Assembly: GCF_014196965.1 (NCBI RefSeq)
Contig: NZ_JACIEQ010000005.1
Span: 62,001 to 126,000, forward strand
Source: Actibacterium naphthalenivorans
GTDB lineage: Bacteria; Pseudomonadota; Alphaproteobacteria; Rhodobacterales; Rhodobacteraceae
Direction of reading: 5' to 3'
DNA length: 64,000 bases
Part shown: positions 1 through 7,010 of the stretch, one piece after another
Position numbering within the stretch: position 1 is the first letter of the stretch
Layout: every line of letters starts with the position of its first letter
Notes under the pieces: generated by a model
Databases searched by the model: none
Seen by the model: the letters and a program-made list of their open reading frames with translations, nothing else
What the model was told of the DNA's origin: nothing
Position numbers and translations under genes: made by a program

Positions 1-728
1 CCCCCTGCGGTCTGGCCGGTAAAGGCGGTGCGTGCGTGCCCGACAAAGCTGAACAGGCTCCGCTCGCCGGGAAGGCTGTCGGCGACATTCTCGAGCCCCG
101 ATTCCGAGCTGAGAACCTGGCCGTCACGGTTAAAGGTGATCAGATCGATCGGGCGTTCCGTCGGCAACAGCTCCAGCGTCTGGAAGATCCGCTTGTGCGG
201 CAGCGATACGGCAACGTACCCTTCGAACCGTCCGCCCGAGAGCACCGGTTCAGACATGACGATGACAGCCGTCTTGCTGATCGGCGCCTCCCTGAGCAGA
301 TCGGCGCGCGCCTCGGGGTTGGCGCGCTGCGCCTTCAGGATCATGCTGTTGCCCATGTCGCGGCCCTGATCCGCCGATCCACATTCCAGAATGCCGGCGC
401 GATTGACGAAACCGGCAAAGGAAAACTGCGGATTTTCCCGCACGAAATCGGCAAAGACCGCGTGGCAATCCGCGCTGGACAGTCGGACGGAGGGCAAGGC
501 GGCGACAAAGGCCGCCGTTGCCCCGAATCCGCCGCGGATCATTCCTTCTTCGCTGGCCGCCGCCTCTGCGGTAACGGCCATCAGCGCGGTCTCGGCACGA
601 CGGTCGGCTTCCTCCGCGAATTTGCCGGTCAACGAGATCGCAATCAGCCCGATCGGGAACAGTGCGAATGCCAGAAGTGCGGCGACCCGAAAGGCCAGCC
701 CATCGGTGAATTGCCGTATCTTTTGCAT
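1..728 (-). CDS. Sensor histidine kinase, N-terminal part (general stress response), truncated by window edge
   Basis: The minus strand is open from the ATG at 726-728 to the window edge, about 242 codons. The product starts with a short basic segment and a hydrophobic stretch (residues about 10-35, VAALLAFALFPIGLIAISL), followed by an extracytoplasmic region ending in a Cache-like fold (VMSEPVLSGGRFEGYVAVSL). It begins 5 bases after the ecfG stop, so it is the third gene of a nepR-ecfG-kinase operon. In Alphaproteobacteria, kinases at this position usually have an HWE or HisKA_2 catalytic domain and phosphorylate PhyR. That half lies outside the window, so the kinase assignment rests on topology and context. 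Confidence 0.75.
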   Translation of the reverse strand, partial: MQKIRQFTDGLAFRVAALLAFALFPIGLIAISLTGKFAEEADRRAETALMAVTAEAAASEEGMIRGGFGATAAFVAALPSVRLSSADCHAVFADFVRENPQFSFAGFVNRAGILECGSADQGRDMGNSMILKAQRANPEARADLLREAPISKTAVIVMSEPVLSGGRFEGYVAVSLPHKRIFQTLELLPTERPIDLITFNRDGQVLSSESGLENVADSLPGERSLFSFVGHARTAFTGQTAG

Positions 729-733
729 GGATG

Positions 734-1312
734 TCAAAAGCGCTGCACCGTCATGCCCGCGTTCACCACCGCCAGTGTTTCCTGATCGGTCAACTCCATC
801 GTGCCGTCGCCGTCAAGTTCCAGAATCTCGCTCAGCCTCTGACGTCCGCGGTTCACGCGGCTCTTGATGGTTCCGACCGCCACACCGCAGGTTTCGGCCG
901 CTTCCTCATAGGAAAACCCCGACGCGCCGACCAGGATCAGCGCCTCGCGCTGTTCGTCGTTCAACTGAACAAACGCCCGCTCGAAATCCGCCATCGCCAG
1001 CCGCCCGTCATGCGACGGCTTTTCCGACAGGGTGGCGGCGAAAGCGCCGTCGCTGTCCTGCACCTCGCGCTTGGCCTTGCGCCGGTCCGAATAGAAAGTG
1101 TTGCGCAAAATCGTGAACAGCCAGGCCCGCATGTTGGTGCCCACCTGATAGGAGTCGATGTTCCTCCAGGCCTTGACGATGGCATCCTGCACCAGATCAT
1201 CGGCCGCAGAGCCGTTTCTGGTAAGGCTCAGCGCAAAGGCGCGCAGGGCCGGCAAATGCTCCACGATTTCCTCGCGGGGGTTGGCATCACGCTGGGGTTC
1301 AGCTTTTTCCAT
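734..1312 (-). CDS. ecfG: ECF sigma factor EcfG (general stress response)
   Basis: A 192-residue group ECF15 sigma factor that directs RNA polymerase to general stress genes. Region 2 is seen around residues 20-75 (DDLVQDAIVKAWRNI, then MRAWLFTILRNTFYSDRR). Region 4, a helix-turn-helix, lies near residues 110-160 (LNDEQREALILVGASGF, CGVAVGTIKSRVNRGR). The open frame runs further upstream, but the ATG at 1310-1312 gives the conserved start and overlaps the end of nepR by 14 bases, the usual translational coupling. In unstressed cells NepR is expected to sequester this sigma factor until phosphorylated PhyR removes NepR. It is probably autoregulated through the EcfG-type promoter at 1511-1536. 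Confidence 0.95.
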   Translation of the reverse strand: MEKAEPQRDANPREEIVEHLPALRAFALSLTRNGSAADDLVQDAIVKAWRNIDSYQVGTNMRAWLFTILRNTFYSDRRKAKREVQDSDGAFAATLSEKPSHDGRLAMADFERAFVQLNDEQREALILVGASGFSYEEAAETCGVAVGTIKSRVNRGRQRLSEILELDGDGTMELTDQETLAVVNAGMTVQRF

Positions 1313-1454
1313 GATGCGAGTCCTGCTCCTTGAGCTGCTCAAGCAATTCTTTGAAGCGATCCGGGACGTCTTCTTCGAGTTTCTGCTGATAGACCCGACG
1401 TAAATTTTCGTCGATCTGCTCTTCAAGTCTGGACTTGTTGTTTTCATGCGCCAT
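1299..1454 (-). CDS. nepR: Anti-sigma factor NepR
   Basis: A 51-residue protein read from the ATG at 1452-1454 to the TGA at 1299-1301. It carries the NepR signature of two amphipathic helices: IDENLRRVYQQKLEEDVPDR followed by FKELLEQLKEQ. In the known system NepR binds EcfG and, after phosphorylation, the sigma-like domain of PhyR (partner switching). Its 3' end overlaps the ecfG start by 14 bases, so the two should be made together. The protein is at the short end for the family, but the conserved core is complete. Identity is clear from the motif and from its place between ecfG and phyR. Confidence 0.93.
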   Translation of the reverse strand: MAHENNKSRLEEQIDENLRRVYQQKLEEDVPDRFKELLEQLKEQDSHHGKS

Positions 1455-1503
1455 GCTGCCATCCACAATTTCCACGGTTTGCCTGAGAACCGTATATTAA
1501 TCG

Positions 1504-1529
1504 GGAACCCAACGTAGGCCAAATGCGTT
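1504..1529 (+). promoter_or_regulatory. EcfG-type promoter for phyR
   Basis: GGAAC (1504-1508), 17 bases, CGTT (1526-1529). It is an exact consensus match with the same spacer as the minus-strand promoter it overlaps. The expected transcript start is about 1536, roughly 28 bases before the phyR ATG. Confidence 0.85.
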
Positions 1530-1536
1530 TGGTTCC
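1511..1536 (-). promoter_or_regulatory. EcfG-type promoter for nepR-ecfG
   Basis: On the minus strand, GGAAC (1536-1532), 17 bases, then CGTT (1514-1511). This is an exact match to the alphaproteobacterial general stress consensus GGAAC-N16/17-CGTT. The expected start near 1503 leaves a leader of about 50 bases before nepR. Confidence 0.85.
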
Positions 1537-1564
1537 CGATCTGATCAAAAAAAGGGACGATCGA

Positions 1565-2377
1565 ATGTCTACAGGACAGTCTGGAAATCACCTATCGCTG
1601 ATCGTGGCCGAAATCCTGCCCTCTTTGCGGCGGTATGCGCGGGCGCTGACCGGCAACCAGAAGACCGGCGACAGATACGCCGCCACCACCCTCGAGGCAC
1701 TGCTGAGCGACCGGTCGGTGTTCGAGCAGATACCGGACCCGAAAACCGCCTTGTTTCATGCCTTCCACCTGATCTGGACCAGCGCCGGCGCCCCCGTCGG
1801 GGAAAGCGAATCCGGGCTGGCACGTCAGGCCCAGGCCCATCTGCGGCGCCTGACCGCGAATACCCGCGAGGCGTTGCTGCTGAACACGATCGAGGAATTC
1901 AGCCGAGAGGATATCGCAACCATCATGGGAACCGACTCTGCCGAGGTCGCGCATCTTCTGGACGTCGCGCACCGCGAGATGGAAGACAGCATCAGCGGCC
2001 GGGTGCTCGTCATCGAGGATGAGGCGATCATTGCGCTGGATCTGCAGAGCATCGTCGCCGACATGGGCCATCAACTCACCGGCGTGGCTCAGACCCAGCG
2101 GCTGGCGGTGGAACTGGCCAAACGGGAACGGCCCGACCTGATCCTGTCGGACATCCAGCTTGCCGATGGTTCTTCGGGCATCGACGCGGTGAACGAGATC
2201 CTGCAGGCTGCGGCCGATATTCCGGTGATCTTCATCACCGCCTTCCCCGAACGGCTTCTGACCGGTGAGCGCCCGGAGCCGGCCTTCGTCATCACCAAGC
2301 CTTATTCCGAGGAACAGGTGCGGTCGGCCGTCAGCCAGGCGATGTTCTTTTCCAGCACCGAAACGCTGACCGTCTGA
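1565..2377 (+). CDS. phyR: Response regulator PhyR (anti-anti-sigma factor)
   Basis: A 270-residue protein with the PhyR layout: a sigma-like domain without DNA-binding function (residues 1-140) joined to a receiver domain (145-265). The receiver has the acidic pocket E151/D152, the phosphoacceptor D196 (LILSDIQLADG), T225 and K245 (VITKPYSEEQ). When phosphorylated, the sigma-like domain binds NepR and frees EcfG. A longer open frame starts at 1523, but the ATG at 1565 follows the purine-rich AAAGGGACG and matches the family start; 1523 would also lie inside the promoter. The gene is divergent from nepR-ecfG. Confidence 0.95.
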   Translation: MSTGQSGNHLSLIVAEILPSLRRYARALTGNQKTGDRYAATTLEALLSDRSVFEQIPDPKTALFHAFHLIWTSAGAPVGESESGLARQAQAHLRRLTANTREALLLNTIEEFSREDIATIMGTDSAEVAHLLDVAHREMEDSISGRVLVIEDEAIIALDLQSIVADMGHQLTGVAQTQRLAVELAKRERPDLILSDIQLADGSSGIDAVNEILQAAADIPVIFITAFPERLLTGERPEPAFVITKPYSEEQVRSAVSQAMFFSSTETLTV

Positions 2378-2400
2378 CCCATATCGCCTGACACGACGAA

Positions 2401-2431
2401 AAAGACCCCGCTGCATCACAGCGGGGTCTTT
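2401..2431. terminator. Bidirectional terminator between phyR and dps
   Basis: A 13-bp perfect stem, AAAGACCCCGCTG (2401-2413) with CAGCGGGGTCTTT (2419-2431), and a 5-base loop. T residues follow on the plus strand and an A-run precedes it (T-run on the minus strand). It sits between the converging phyR and dps genes. Confidence 0.85.
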
Positions 2432-2453
2432 CACGTGCGAGCGCATGCCCGCG

Positions 2454-2951
2454 TTACGATTTTGCAATCGCGCGCAGCATCCAGGCCGCTTTTTCGTGAA
2501 AGGCCGAGCGCGCCGTCGCCAGATCGGCGGTCACGTCATCGCTGTGCTTCTCGGCCACTTCAATCAACTCGTGCAGGCGTGTGGCGACCTGTTCGTGATC
2601 TCCGGCCAGATCCTCGACCATGTCAAGCGCGGTCGGGTTTTTAGGCGCATCACTGATCACCGAACCCTCGACGATCGCCTTGATCGACATTGGCGCCAGC
2701 TGACCCAGCGCGCGCATCCGTTCGGCCAGCACATCCGTCGCCTCGAACAGATCGGTATACTGCTCTTCGGTCAGGTGATGGATGCCGTAGAACAGCGGCC
2801 CCTCGACGTTCCAGTGATAGGCATGGGTCTTCAGCAACAGGTTATACGTGTCTGACAGCACACCGGCCAGGCTGTCGGCCACGGCTTTGGGGTCTTCCAC
2901 GCCGGTTTCAACGGTGGTGGGTTCTGCGATCGTCTTCAGCGCCTCGGCCAT
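2454..2951 (-). CDS. dps: Dps family DNA-binding ferritin-like protein
   Basis: A 165-residue starvation protein of usual length. Dps forms a 12-subunit cage that oxidises and stores iron and protects DNA. The intersubunit ferroxidase residues can be placed with the family spacing: H46 (HWNVEG), H58, E62, D73 and E77. The N-terminal tail is short and acidic rather than lysine-rich, so direct DNA binding through the tail is doubtful. The start is supported by AAGGAG a few bases upstream. A perfect EcfG-type promoter lies about 40 bases upstream, so induction in the general stress response is likely. Confidence 0.93.
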   Translation of the reverse strand: MAEALKTIAEPTTVETGVEDPKAVADSLAGVLSDTYNLLLKTHAYHWNVEGPLFYGIHHLTEEQYTDLFEATDVLAERMRALGQLAPMSIKAIVEGSVISDAPKNPTALDMVEDLAGDHEQVATRLHELIEVAEKHSDDVTADLATARSAFHEKAAWMLRAIAKS

Positions 2952-2991
2952 GATATTCTCCTTTGTTGATGTTCATCATCATCGACGACCC

Positions 2992-3017
2992 AACGGCGGC
3001 GGGGCGGTTTTGGTTCC
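2992..3017 (-). promoter_or_regulatory. EcfG-type promoter for dps
   Basis: Minus strand GGAAC (3017-3013), 17 bases, CGTT (2995-2992), an exact consensus match. The expected start near 2985 gives a leader of about 34 bases to the dps ATG. Confidence 0.8.
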
Positions 3018-3039
3018 CCACGTCGCCGCGCCGGAACAG

Positions 3040-3072
3040 AAAAAGGGCGGCCGCGAAGGACCGCCCCCTTTT
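3040..3072 (-). terminator. Terminator downstream of the DUF1328 gene
   Basis: Read on the minus strand, GGGGGCGG and CCGCCCTTTTTC form a GC stem around a loop of about 10 bases, followed by a T-run. It lies 17 bases beyond the DUF1328 stop and just upstream of the dps promoter, so it insulates the two units. Confidence 0.7.
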
Positions 3073-3088
3073 GTCAGGTGCAAAGGCG

Positions 3089-3262
3089 TCAAACCGGCGG
3101 TTTGCCCCGTGCCGCCCGTGCGATCATCGCCACGATGAACAGCACGATGAACACGAAGAACAGGATCTGTGCGATCCCCGCAGAGGCACTGGCAACACCG
3201 CCAAAACCGAAAAGACCGGCGATGACCGCCACGACAAGAAATGTAAGAGCCCAACCGAGCAT
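3089..3262 (-). CDS. DUF1328 (YtjA-like) small membrane protein
   Basis: A 57-residue protein made almost wholly of two hydrophobic helices ([19 protein letters not shown] and [20 protein letters not shown]) with a short basic C-terminus. This is the typical form of the DUF1328/UPF0391 family, whose function is unknown. The frame is open further upstream, but the ATG at 3260-3262 is preceded by GGAGGATCAC, a strong ribosome site. An EcfG-type promoter lies upstream at 3316-3340, so it is probably a member of the general stress regulon like its neighbours. Confidence 0.88.
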   Translation of the reverse strand: MLGWALTFLVVAVIAGLFGFGGVASASAGIAQILFFVFIVLFIVAMIARAARGKPPV

Positions 3263-3315
3263 GTGATCCTCCATCATCTGGATATGAATGCGTTCGATGA
3301 CGCGTATGCAGGAAA

Positions 3316-3340
3316 AACGTCTGCCTTTTCGCTTTGTTCC
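3316..3340 (-). promoter_or_regulatory. EcfG-type promoter for the DUF1328 gene
   Basis: Minus strand GGAAC (3340-3336), 16 bases, CGTT (3319-3316), an exact match with the shorter allowed spacer. The expected start near 3309 leaves about 46 bases before the ATG. Confidence 0.8.
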
Positions 3341-3364
3341 GAGAAAAGAAATGCCGGGCCGCGC

Positions 3365-3390
3365 GGAACCCGCCCGCCCGGCCCCGCGTT
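3365..3390 (+). promoter_or_regulatory. EcfG-type promoter for the DUF883 gene
   Basis: GGAAC (3365-3369), 17 bases, CGTT (3387-3390) on the plus strand. The expected start is near 3397, about 27 bases before the ATG. It lies back to back with the minus-strand promoter at 3316-3340. Confidence 0.8.
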
Positions 3391-3423
3391 TGTCCGCCAA
3401 AGCAACCCGAAAGGAGCACTTTC

Positions 3424-3753
3424 ATGGCACGCGTCGAACCCAACGGAAGCAACCCAGACACCTCTGTCGCCGATATCGAAAAGCAGATCGCACTTCTGAA
3501 AGCCGACATCGCCGATCTCGGCGCGACGCTTTCGGATTATGGCCAGAAACAGCAGGCCATCCTCAAATCCACCGCGGCAGACCGCATCGAAACGCTGAAG
3601 GCGAAAGGCGCCGAAAACGCCGACGCCCTGCGCAAGCAGGTCGAATCCGCCTATGCGGGCGCCGAAGACAGTGTGCGCAACCACCCCGCCGCGTCGATCG
3701 GCATCGCCGCCGCCTTCGGCTTTCTCGTCGGTCTCGTTTCGGCCCGCAAGTAG
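3424..3753 (+). CDS. DUF883 (ElaB/YqjD-like) membrane-anchored protein
   Basis: A 109-residue protein. The N-terminal two thirds are a charged, helical coiled-coil-like region (VADIEKQIALLKADIADLGA onward). The C-terminus is a glycine-rich single membrane anchor ending in a basic tail (IGIAAAFGFLVGLVSARK). This matches the ElaB/YqjD/DUF883 family; in E. coli the relatives are tail-anchored proteins that bind ribosomes in stationary phase. The start is chosen for the strong AAAGGAG site; an in-frame extension upstream runs through the promoter and is not credible. An EcfG-type promoter precedes it, and it is followed after 8 bases by a YqjE-like gene. Confidence 0.88.
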   Translation: MARVEPNGSNPDTSVADIEKQIALLKADIADLGATLSDYGQKQQAILKSTAADRIETLKAKGAENADALRKQVESAYAGAEDSVRNHPAASIGIAAAFGFLVGLVSARK

Positions 3754-3761
3754 GCCGCGCG

Positions 3762-4127
3762 ATGATTGGCAATCTCAAACGGGCGGCGGGCGAAACTGCC
3801 CGCCGAACGGCCATCGGCACCGCGGGGATTGTCTGTGCCCTCACCGGGCTGGCCTTTCTGACGAGCGCGGCATGGATGGCTCTGTCCGCGCTGCGCGATG
3901 CGCAATTCGCGGCTCTGGTGATCGGGCTCGGCTATCTTGGCTTCGGCGCCATACTGCTCGGCTTTGCCGCGGCCCGGCGTCCCGTGCCCACACGCCGCAT
4001 CGATGAAGCACCTTCCGCCTTTGGCGGAAATTCCCCGGCCGCGGCGCTGGCGGCCGCCTTTGCCGAAGGTCTGAGCGCCGGCGCCGCCGCCGGAAAACGC
4101 CGCCGCACCGGGGCGTCAGCCCGCTGA
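3762..4127 (+). CDS. YqjE-like (DUF1469, phage holin family) membrane protein
   Basis: A 121-residue protein with two hydrophobic segments: GTAGIVCALTGLAFLTSAAW (about 20-39) and ALVIGLGYLGFGAILLGFAA (about 49-68). An alanine-rich, basic tail follows. A DUF883 gene followed by a YqjE-type gene is a familiar pair in Proteobacteria (yqjD-yqjE in E. coli), and here they are 8 bases apart, so they are probably cotranscribed from the EcfG-type promoter at 3365. The molecular role is unknown; the holin label reflects family naming and there are no lysis genes nearby. Its 3' end overlaps the converging HAD gene by 12 bases. Confidence 0.75.
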   Translation: MIGNLKRAAGETARRTAIGTAGIVCALTGLAFLTSAAWMALSALRDAQFAALVIGLGYLGFGAILLGFAAARRPVPTRRIDEAPSAFGGNSPAAALAAAFAEGLSAGAAAGKRRRTGASAR

Positions 4128-4889
4128 GCCCAGTATCTGGGCGACCGCCGCGCCCAGATCGGGAAACTCCCCGCTGGGCGCGGGGGTCACCGTCAGGGTA
4201 TCTTCGGCCCGCCATTTCCCCGTCTGTACCAGATAGCCCGACAGCCCGGCCCGGATCGCCGCCGCCACGTCGAATTCCGCATCATCGCCGATCATCACCA
4301 CCTCTTGCGGCGACAGCCCCATATCCTCGACGGCAAGGTGAAAGAATGCCGGATCCGGCTTGCCCAGCACGACCGCCTCGCGCTGGCTGGCGTATTCCAG
4401 CGCGGCGACAAAGGCCCCGACATCCAGGCAGGGCGCGCCCTGGGCATCCGAGAAATAGCGGTTGCGCGCCAATGCGATGAGATCCGCCCCCGCCCGCAGG
4501 TGCCGAAACGCTTCGTTGAGACGCGCATAGGTGAACCCGTCACGCGCATCGCCGATCACCACGGCGGGCCGGTCGCCACAGGCCACGCCCCGGAAATCAT
4601 CCTCCAGCGCGGGCGCGATCAGGAAACGCGGCCGCAGCCCCTGCGCTTCGATATAGGCCCGCGCGGCGGTGACCGGGGTAAAGATATCGCCCCGTTCCGC
4701 GCGCAGGCCGATCTGCGCCAATTTTTCGAGAATGCCCGAAACAGGCTGGCTGGTGGTATTTGTCAGGAAACGGAACGGGAGATCCGCCGCCCGCAACCGG
4801 CCCACCGCCGCAACCGCGCCCGGCAGGGCCGCGCCGCCCTGATAGACCACCCCGCCCAGATCGATCAGAACACCCCTGAATCCGCCCAT
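4116..4889 (-). CDS. HAD-IIA family phosphatase (LHPP/PHOSPHO-type)
   Basis: A 257-residue HAD hydrolase. Motif I is atypical, VLIDLGGVVYQG, with D at the nucleophile position but G where subfamily IIA has the second Asp (usually DxDG). Motif II is FLTNTTSQ, the motif III lysine lies in VLGKPDPAFF, and motif IV is MIGDDAEFDV. Order and sequence resemble the LHPP-like branch that acts on phosphohistidine, phospholysine or pyrophosphate. With the second Asp of motif I replaced by Gly, phosphatase activity may be weak or altered. The start at 4889 is set by homology to the HAD N-terminus; the ribosome site there is weak. Confidence 0.75.
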   Translation of the reverse strand: MGGFRGVLIDLGGVVYQGGAALPGAVAAVGRLRAADLPFRFLTNTTSQPVSGILEKLAQIGLRAERGDIFTPVTAARAYIEAQGLRPRFLIAPALEDDFRGVACGDRPAVVIGDARDGFTYARLNEAFRHLRAGADLIALARNRYFSDAQGAPCLDVGAFVAALEYASQREAVVLGKPDPAFFHLAVEDMGLSPQEVVMIGDDAEFDVAAAIRAGLSGYLVQTGKWRAEDTLTVTPAPSGEFPDLGAAVAQILGSAG

Positions 4890-5105
4890 GCCGCCGCACC
4901 GATGTTGCCTGGACACAGAATAACGCATTCCCGCCGCCGGTCCACGCCTGCGGCCCTCTTGCCCCCGCGACACAGGACAACAAGGCGCATTGCCCTGAAA
5001 CCCGTCCACGGCCAGAAAGGCCAAGAAAGGCATTGTGCGGGCGGGGTGCGGCCAATACCCTGCGCACAGGTCACGCATGAAATCGAAGTCCACCGAGGCG
5101 TCAGA

Positions 5106-5387
5106 ATGAACAAGAGCTTTTTTTTGGGTGCAACAGTCGCCGTCGGCGCGGTCCTTCTGGTTCCCGGTGTCGCCGCCGCCGTTGGCCGGGCGGGGCGGCC
5201 GCTGGTGCGGGCCGCGCTGCGTACCGGCGCCGTCGCCTATGACGAATTCCGCAAGGCCGGCGCCGAAGCCTATGAGCATATGGAAGACATCGCCGCCGAA
5301 ATCCGCGAGGAAATGGCCGCCGAGCGGGCCGAGGCCGGCGAATTCACCGCAGAGCCTACGGCAGAGCCCGAGACAAATGCCGGCTGA
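5106..5387 (+). CDS. DUF5132-like small membrane protein
   Basis: A 93-residue protein with one hydrophobic segment at the N-terminus (FFLGATVAVGAVLLVPGVAA) followed by a helical, then strongly acidic tail (DIAAEIREEMAAERAEAGE). It resembles proteins annotated as DUF5132, which are often found beside HMA_2 proteins and P-type ATPases; this family call is by resemblance only. The start is set by the ATG after GAGGCGTCAGA. Its 3' end overlaps the HMA_2-like gene by 11 bases, so the two are translationally coupled. The pair converges on the metK-like/ATPase operon. Confidence 0.6.
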   Translation: MNKSFFLGATVAVGAVLLVPGVAAAVGRAGRPLVRAALRTGAVAYDEFRKAGAEAYEHMEDIAAEIREEMAAERAEAGEFTAEPTAEPETNAG

Positions 5388-5850
5388 CACCGACAGCGCC
5401 AAACCGGTCCGGCTGCAGCGCGTTCACATTCTGGAAAAACGCGCGCGCCTGCGGGCCGATCCAAAGCTGGACCGCGAAGCGCTGCTGTCACTGGCGAACC
5501 GTTTCGCCTCGGTTCCCAATGTGCGCCGGGCGCTGGTGCGGCCCAGCACCGGCAGCGTCATCCTCGAAACCTTCGGCCCGGTCGAAACCGTGCTGGCGCA
5601 TGTGGCCGAAGAGGGCATCGCCAAAATCACCCGGCCGCCCAAGACACCGCCGGTGCATCAGGTGATGCAGCTTGGCGTGATGCGCATGGATATGGGCGTC
5701 AAGAAACGCACGGGCGACGCGCTGGATTTGCGTACGACGGTGGGGCTTGCCCTGTTGGGCGGGGCCATCGTGCAACTGGCGCGCGGCCAGATCGCCGGGC
5801 CCGCAACCACGCTCGCGCTCAGCGCGATTTCCCTGCTCGACAAGAAATAG
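5377..5850 (+). CDS. HMA_2-like domain protein without metal-binding cysteines
   Basis: A 157-residue protein. Residues about 12-85 look like a ferredoxin-fold HMA_2 domain (RVHILEKRARLRADPKLDRE, then VRPSTGSVILETFGPVETVL). The CxxC metal site of classical HMA domains is absent and the protein has no cysteine. A hydrophobic C-terminal stretch (TTVGLALLGGAIVQLARGQI and beyond) could associate with membrane. The STGSVIL core resembles NSGSIIL in the N-terminus of the P-type ATPase encoded nearby on the other strand. The two proteins may therefore belong to one membrane system. Function is unknown. Confidence 0.65.
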   Translation: MPADTDSAKPVRLQRVHILEKRARLRADPKLDREALLSLANRFASVPNVRRALVRPSTGSVILETFGPVETVLAHVAEEGIAKITRPPKTPPVHQVMQLGVMRMDMGVKKRTGDALDLRTTVGLALLGGAIVQLARGQIAGPATTLALSAISLLDKK

Positions 5851-5870
5851 CGCGGCGCCGGGAGGCGGGC

Positions 5871-7010
5871 TCAGGCCAGTTTCCCGGCGATCTCCATGTC
5901 TTCCCAAGGCGGCGACAGATCGTCCCGCCCCATGTGCCCATAGGCCGCCAGATCTCGGTAGAACCGCCCGCCGCGTGCGCCCGGAAGCTCCCACAGCCCC
6001 ATCCGCTCTGCGATCGCGCCGACACGGAAATCGAACACCTCCTTGACGCGCTGCGCGATCTGCGCGTCGCTCCGGTTGCCGCTGCCATAGCTTTCAACCT
6101 CGACGCTGGCCGGCGCCTCATCGCCGACGATATAGGAAAGCTGCAGCTCGCATTCCCCGGCCAGCCCGGCCCGAACCACCGCCCGCGCCGCCTGCCGCGC
6201 GGCGTAGCTGGCGATCCGGTCGATGCGCGAAGGATCCTTGCCGCTGAGCGCCGGGCCGCTGCGCCGCACGAAGCTGCCATAGGCGTCATCGGCCGATTTG
6301 CGCCCGGTCAGGCCCGAATGGGTGCTCGGCCCCGCGATCCCGTCGGCCGGGAACACGACGAACCGGGTCCGGTCATCCGGCTGCGGCCCGTGCCCCGACA
6401 GCGCCGGGCCCACTGCCTGCTCCATCAGCGCCGCCTGCATCGTCTCGGCGTCGAGCCTGTCGCGCGTGCCGAAGGTCAGCGCGATGGCCGTGAGGGCGAC
6501 AGGCACCCGGTCGGCGAATTCCACCGCCACCTGCGCCTGCGCGTCGGGCGAAAGCCAGGGCAGCCGCCCCTCCTTCCGCGCCCTGTCGAGCGTCGCGGTC
6601 AGGCGATGGGCGGCGAAGATCGGATAGGGCATGTCGGTTTCGGTGTGCCCGCAGGCATAGCCGAAGGCGCTGACCATATGCCGCGCCCGCGCCCCGGCCA
6701 GCGCCGCCTCCGTCAGCTCGCGACCATGCGCCAGATCCAGCATCACAGTGGGCGTGCGGCCATGGTCCTTGTCGGCATAGCCGGCATCCAGAATGATCCG
6801 GCGGGTCAGCGCGGCCAGATCCACCGGCGCATCGGCCCCGGCCCGGACCGACAGGAAGATCACGCCCGAGGCGATGGCGCATTCGGCGATCACCCCCGCC
6901 CGCACCCCGGCGGCGAGATAGGCATCGACCACCGCGTCGCTGATCTGGTCGCACAGCTTGTCCGGGTGGCCGACGGTCACGGATTCCGACGTGATCACGA
7001 AATTTCGCAT
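5871..7010 (-). CDS. Divergent S-adenosylmethionine synthetase-like protein
   Basis: A 379-residue protein with the overall MetK fold and length. Conserved elements are GHPDKLCDQISDAV (H15, D17), SGLTGRK (R237, K238), ALSGKDPS (K258), D264 and AAYGHMGR. Several positions that bind substrate in E. coli MetK differ: the GDQG loop before FGYA reads RHMV (D118 to H111), K165 in PDAKSQV is Q158, the Asp of GDCGLTGRK is H231, and K269 is R262. These correspondences come from memory of the E. coli sequence. It is cotranscribed with the P-type ATPase (16-base overlap), so it is unlikely to be the housekeeping enzyme. It may have another substrate or weak activity. Confidence 0.75.
   Translation of the reverse strand: MRNFVITSESVTVGHPDKLCDQISDAVVDAYLAAGVRAGVIAECAIASGVIFLSVRAGADAPVDLAALTRRIILDAGYADKDHGRTPTVMLDLAHGRELTEAALAGARARHMVSAFGYACGHTETDMPYPIFAAHRLTATLDRARKEGRLPWLSPDAQAQVAVEFADRVPVALTAIALTFGTRDRLDAETMQAALMEQAVGPALSGHGPQPDDRTRFVVFPADGIAGPSTHSGLTGRKSADDAYGSFVRRSGPALSGKDPSRIDRIASYAARQAARAVVRAGLAGECELQLSYIVGDEAPASVEVESYGSGNRSDAQIAQRVKEVFDFRVGAIAERMGLWELPGARGGRFYRDLAAYGHMGRDDLSPPWEDMEIAGKLA

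Noticed and set aside
2435-2855. Plus-strand frames opposite dps
   Set aside because: Shadows of dps, which has a complete ferroxidase site and promoter.
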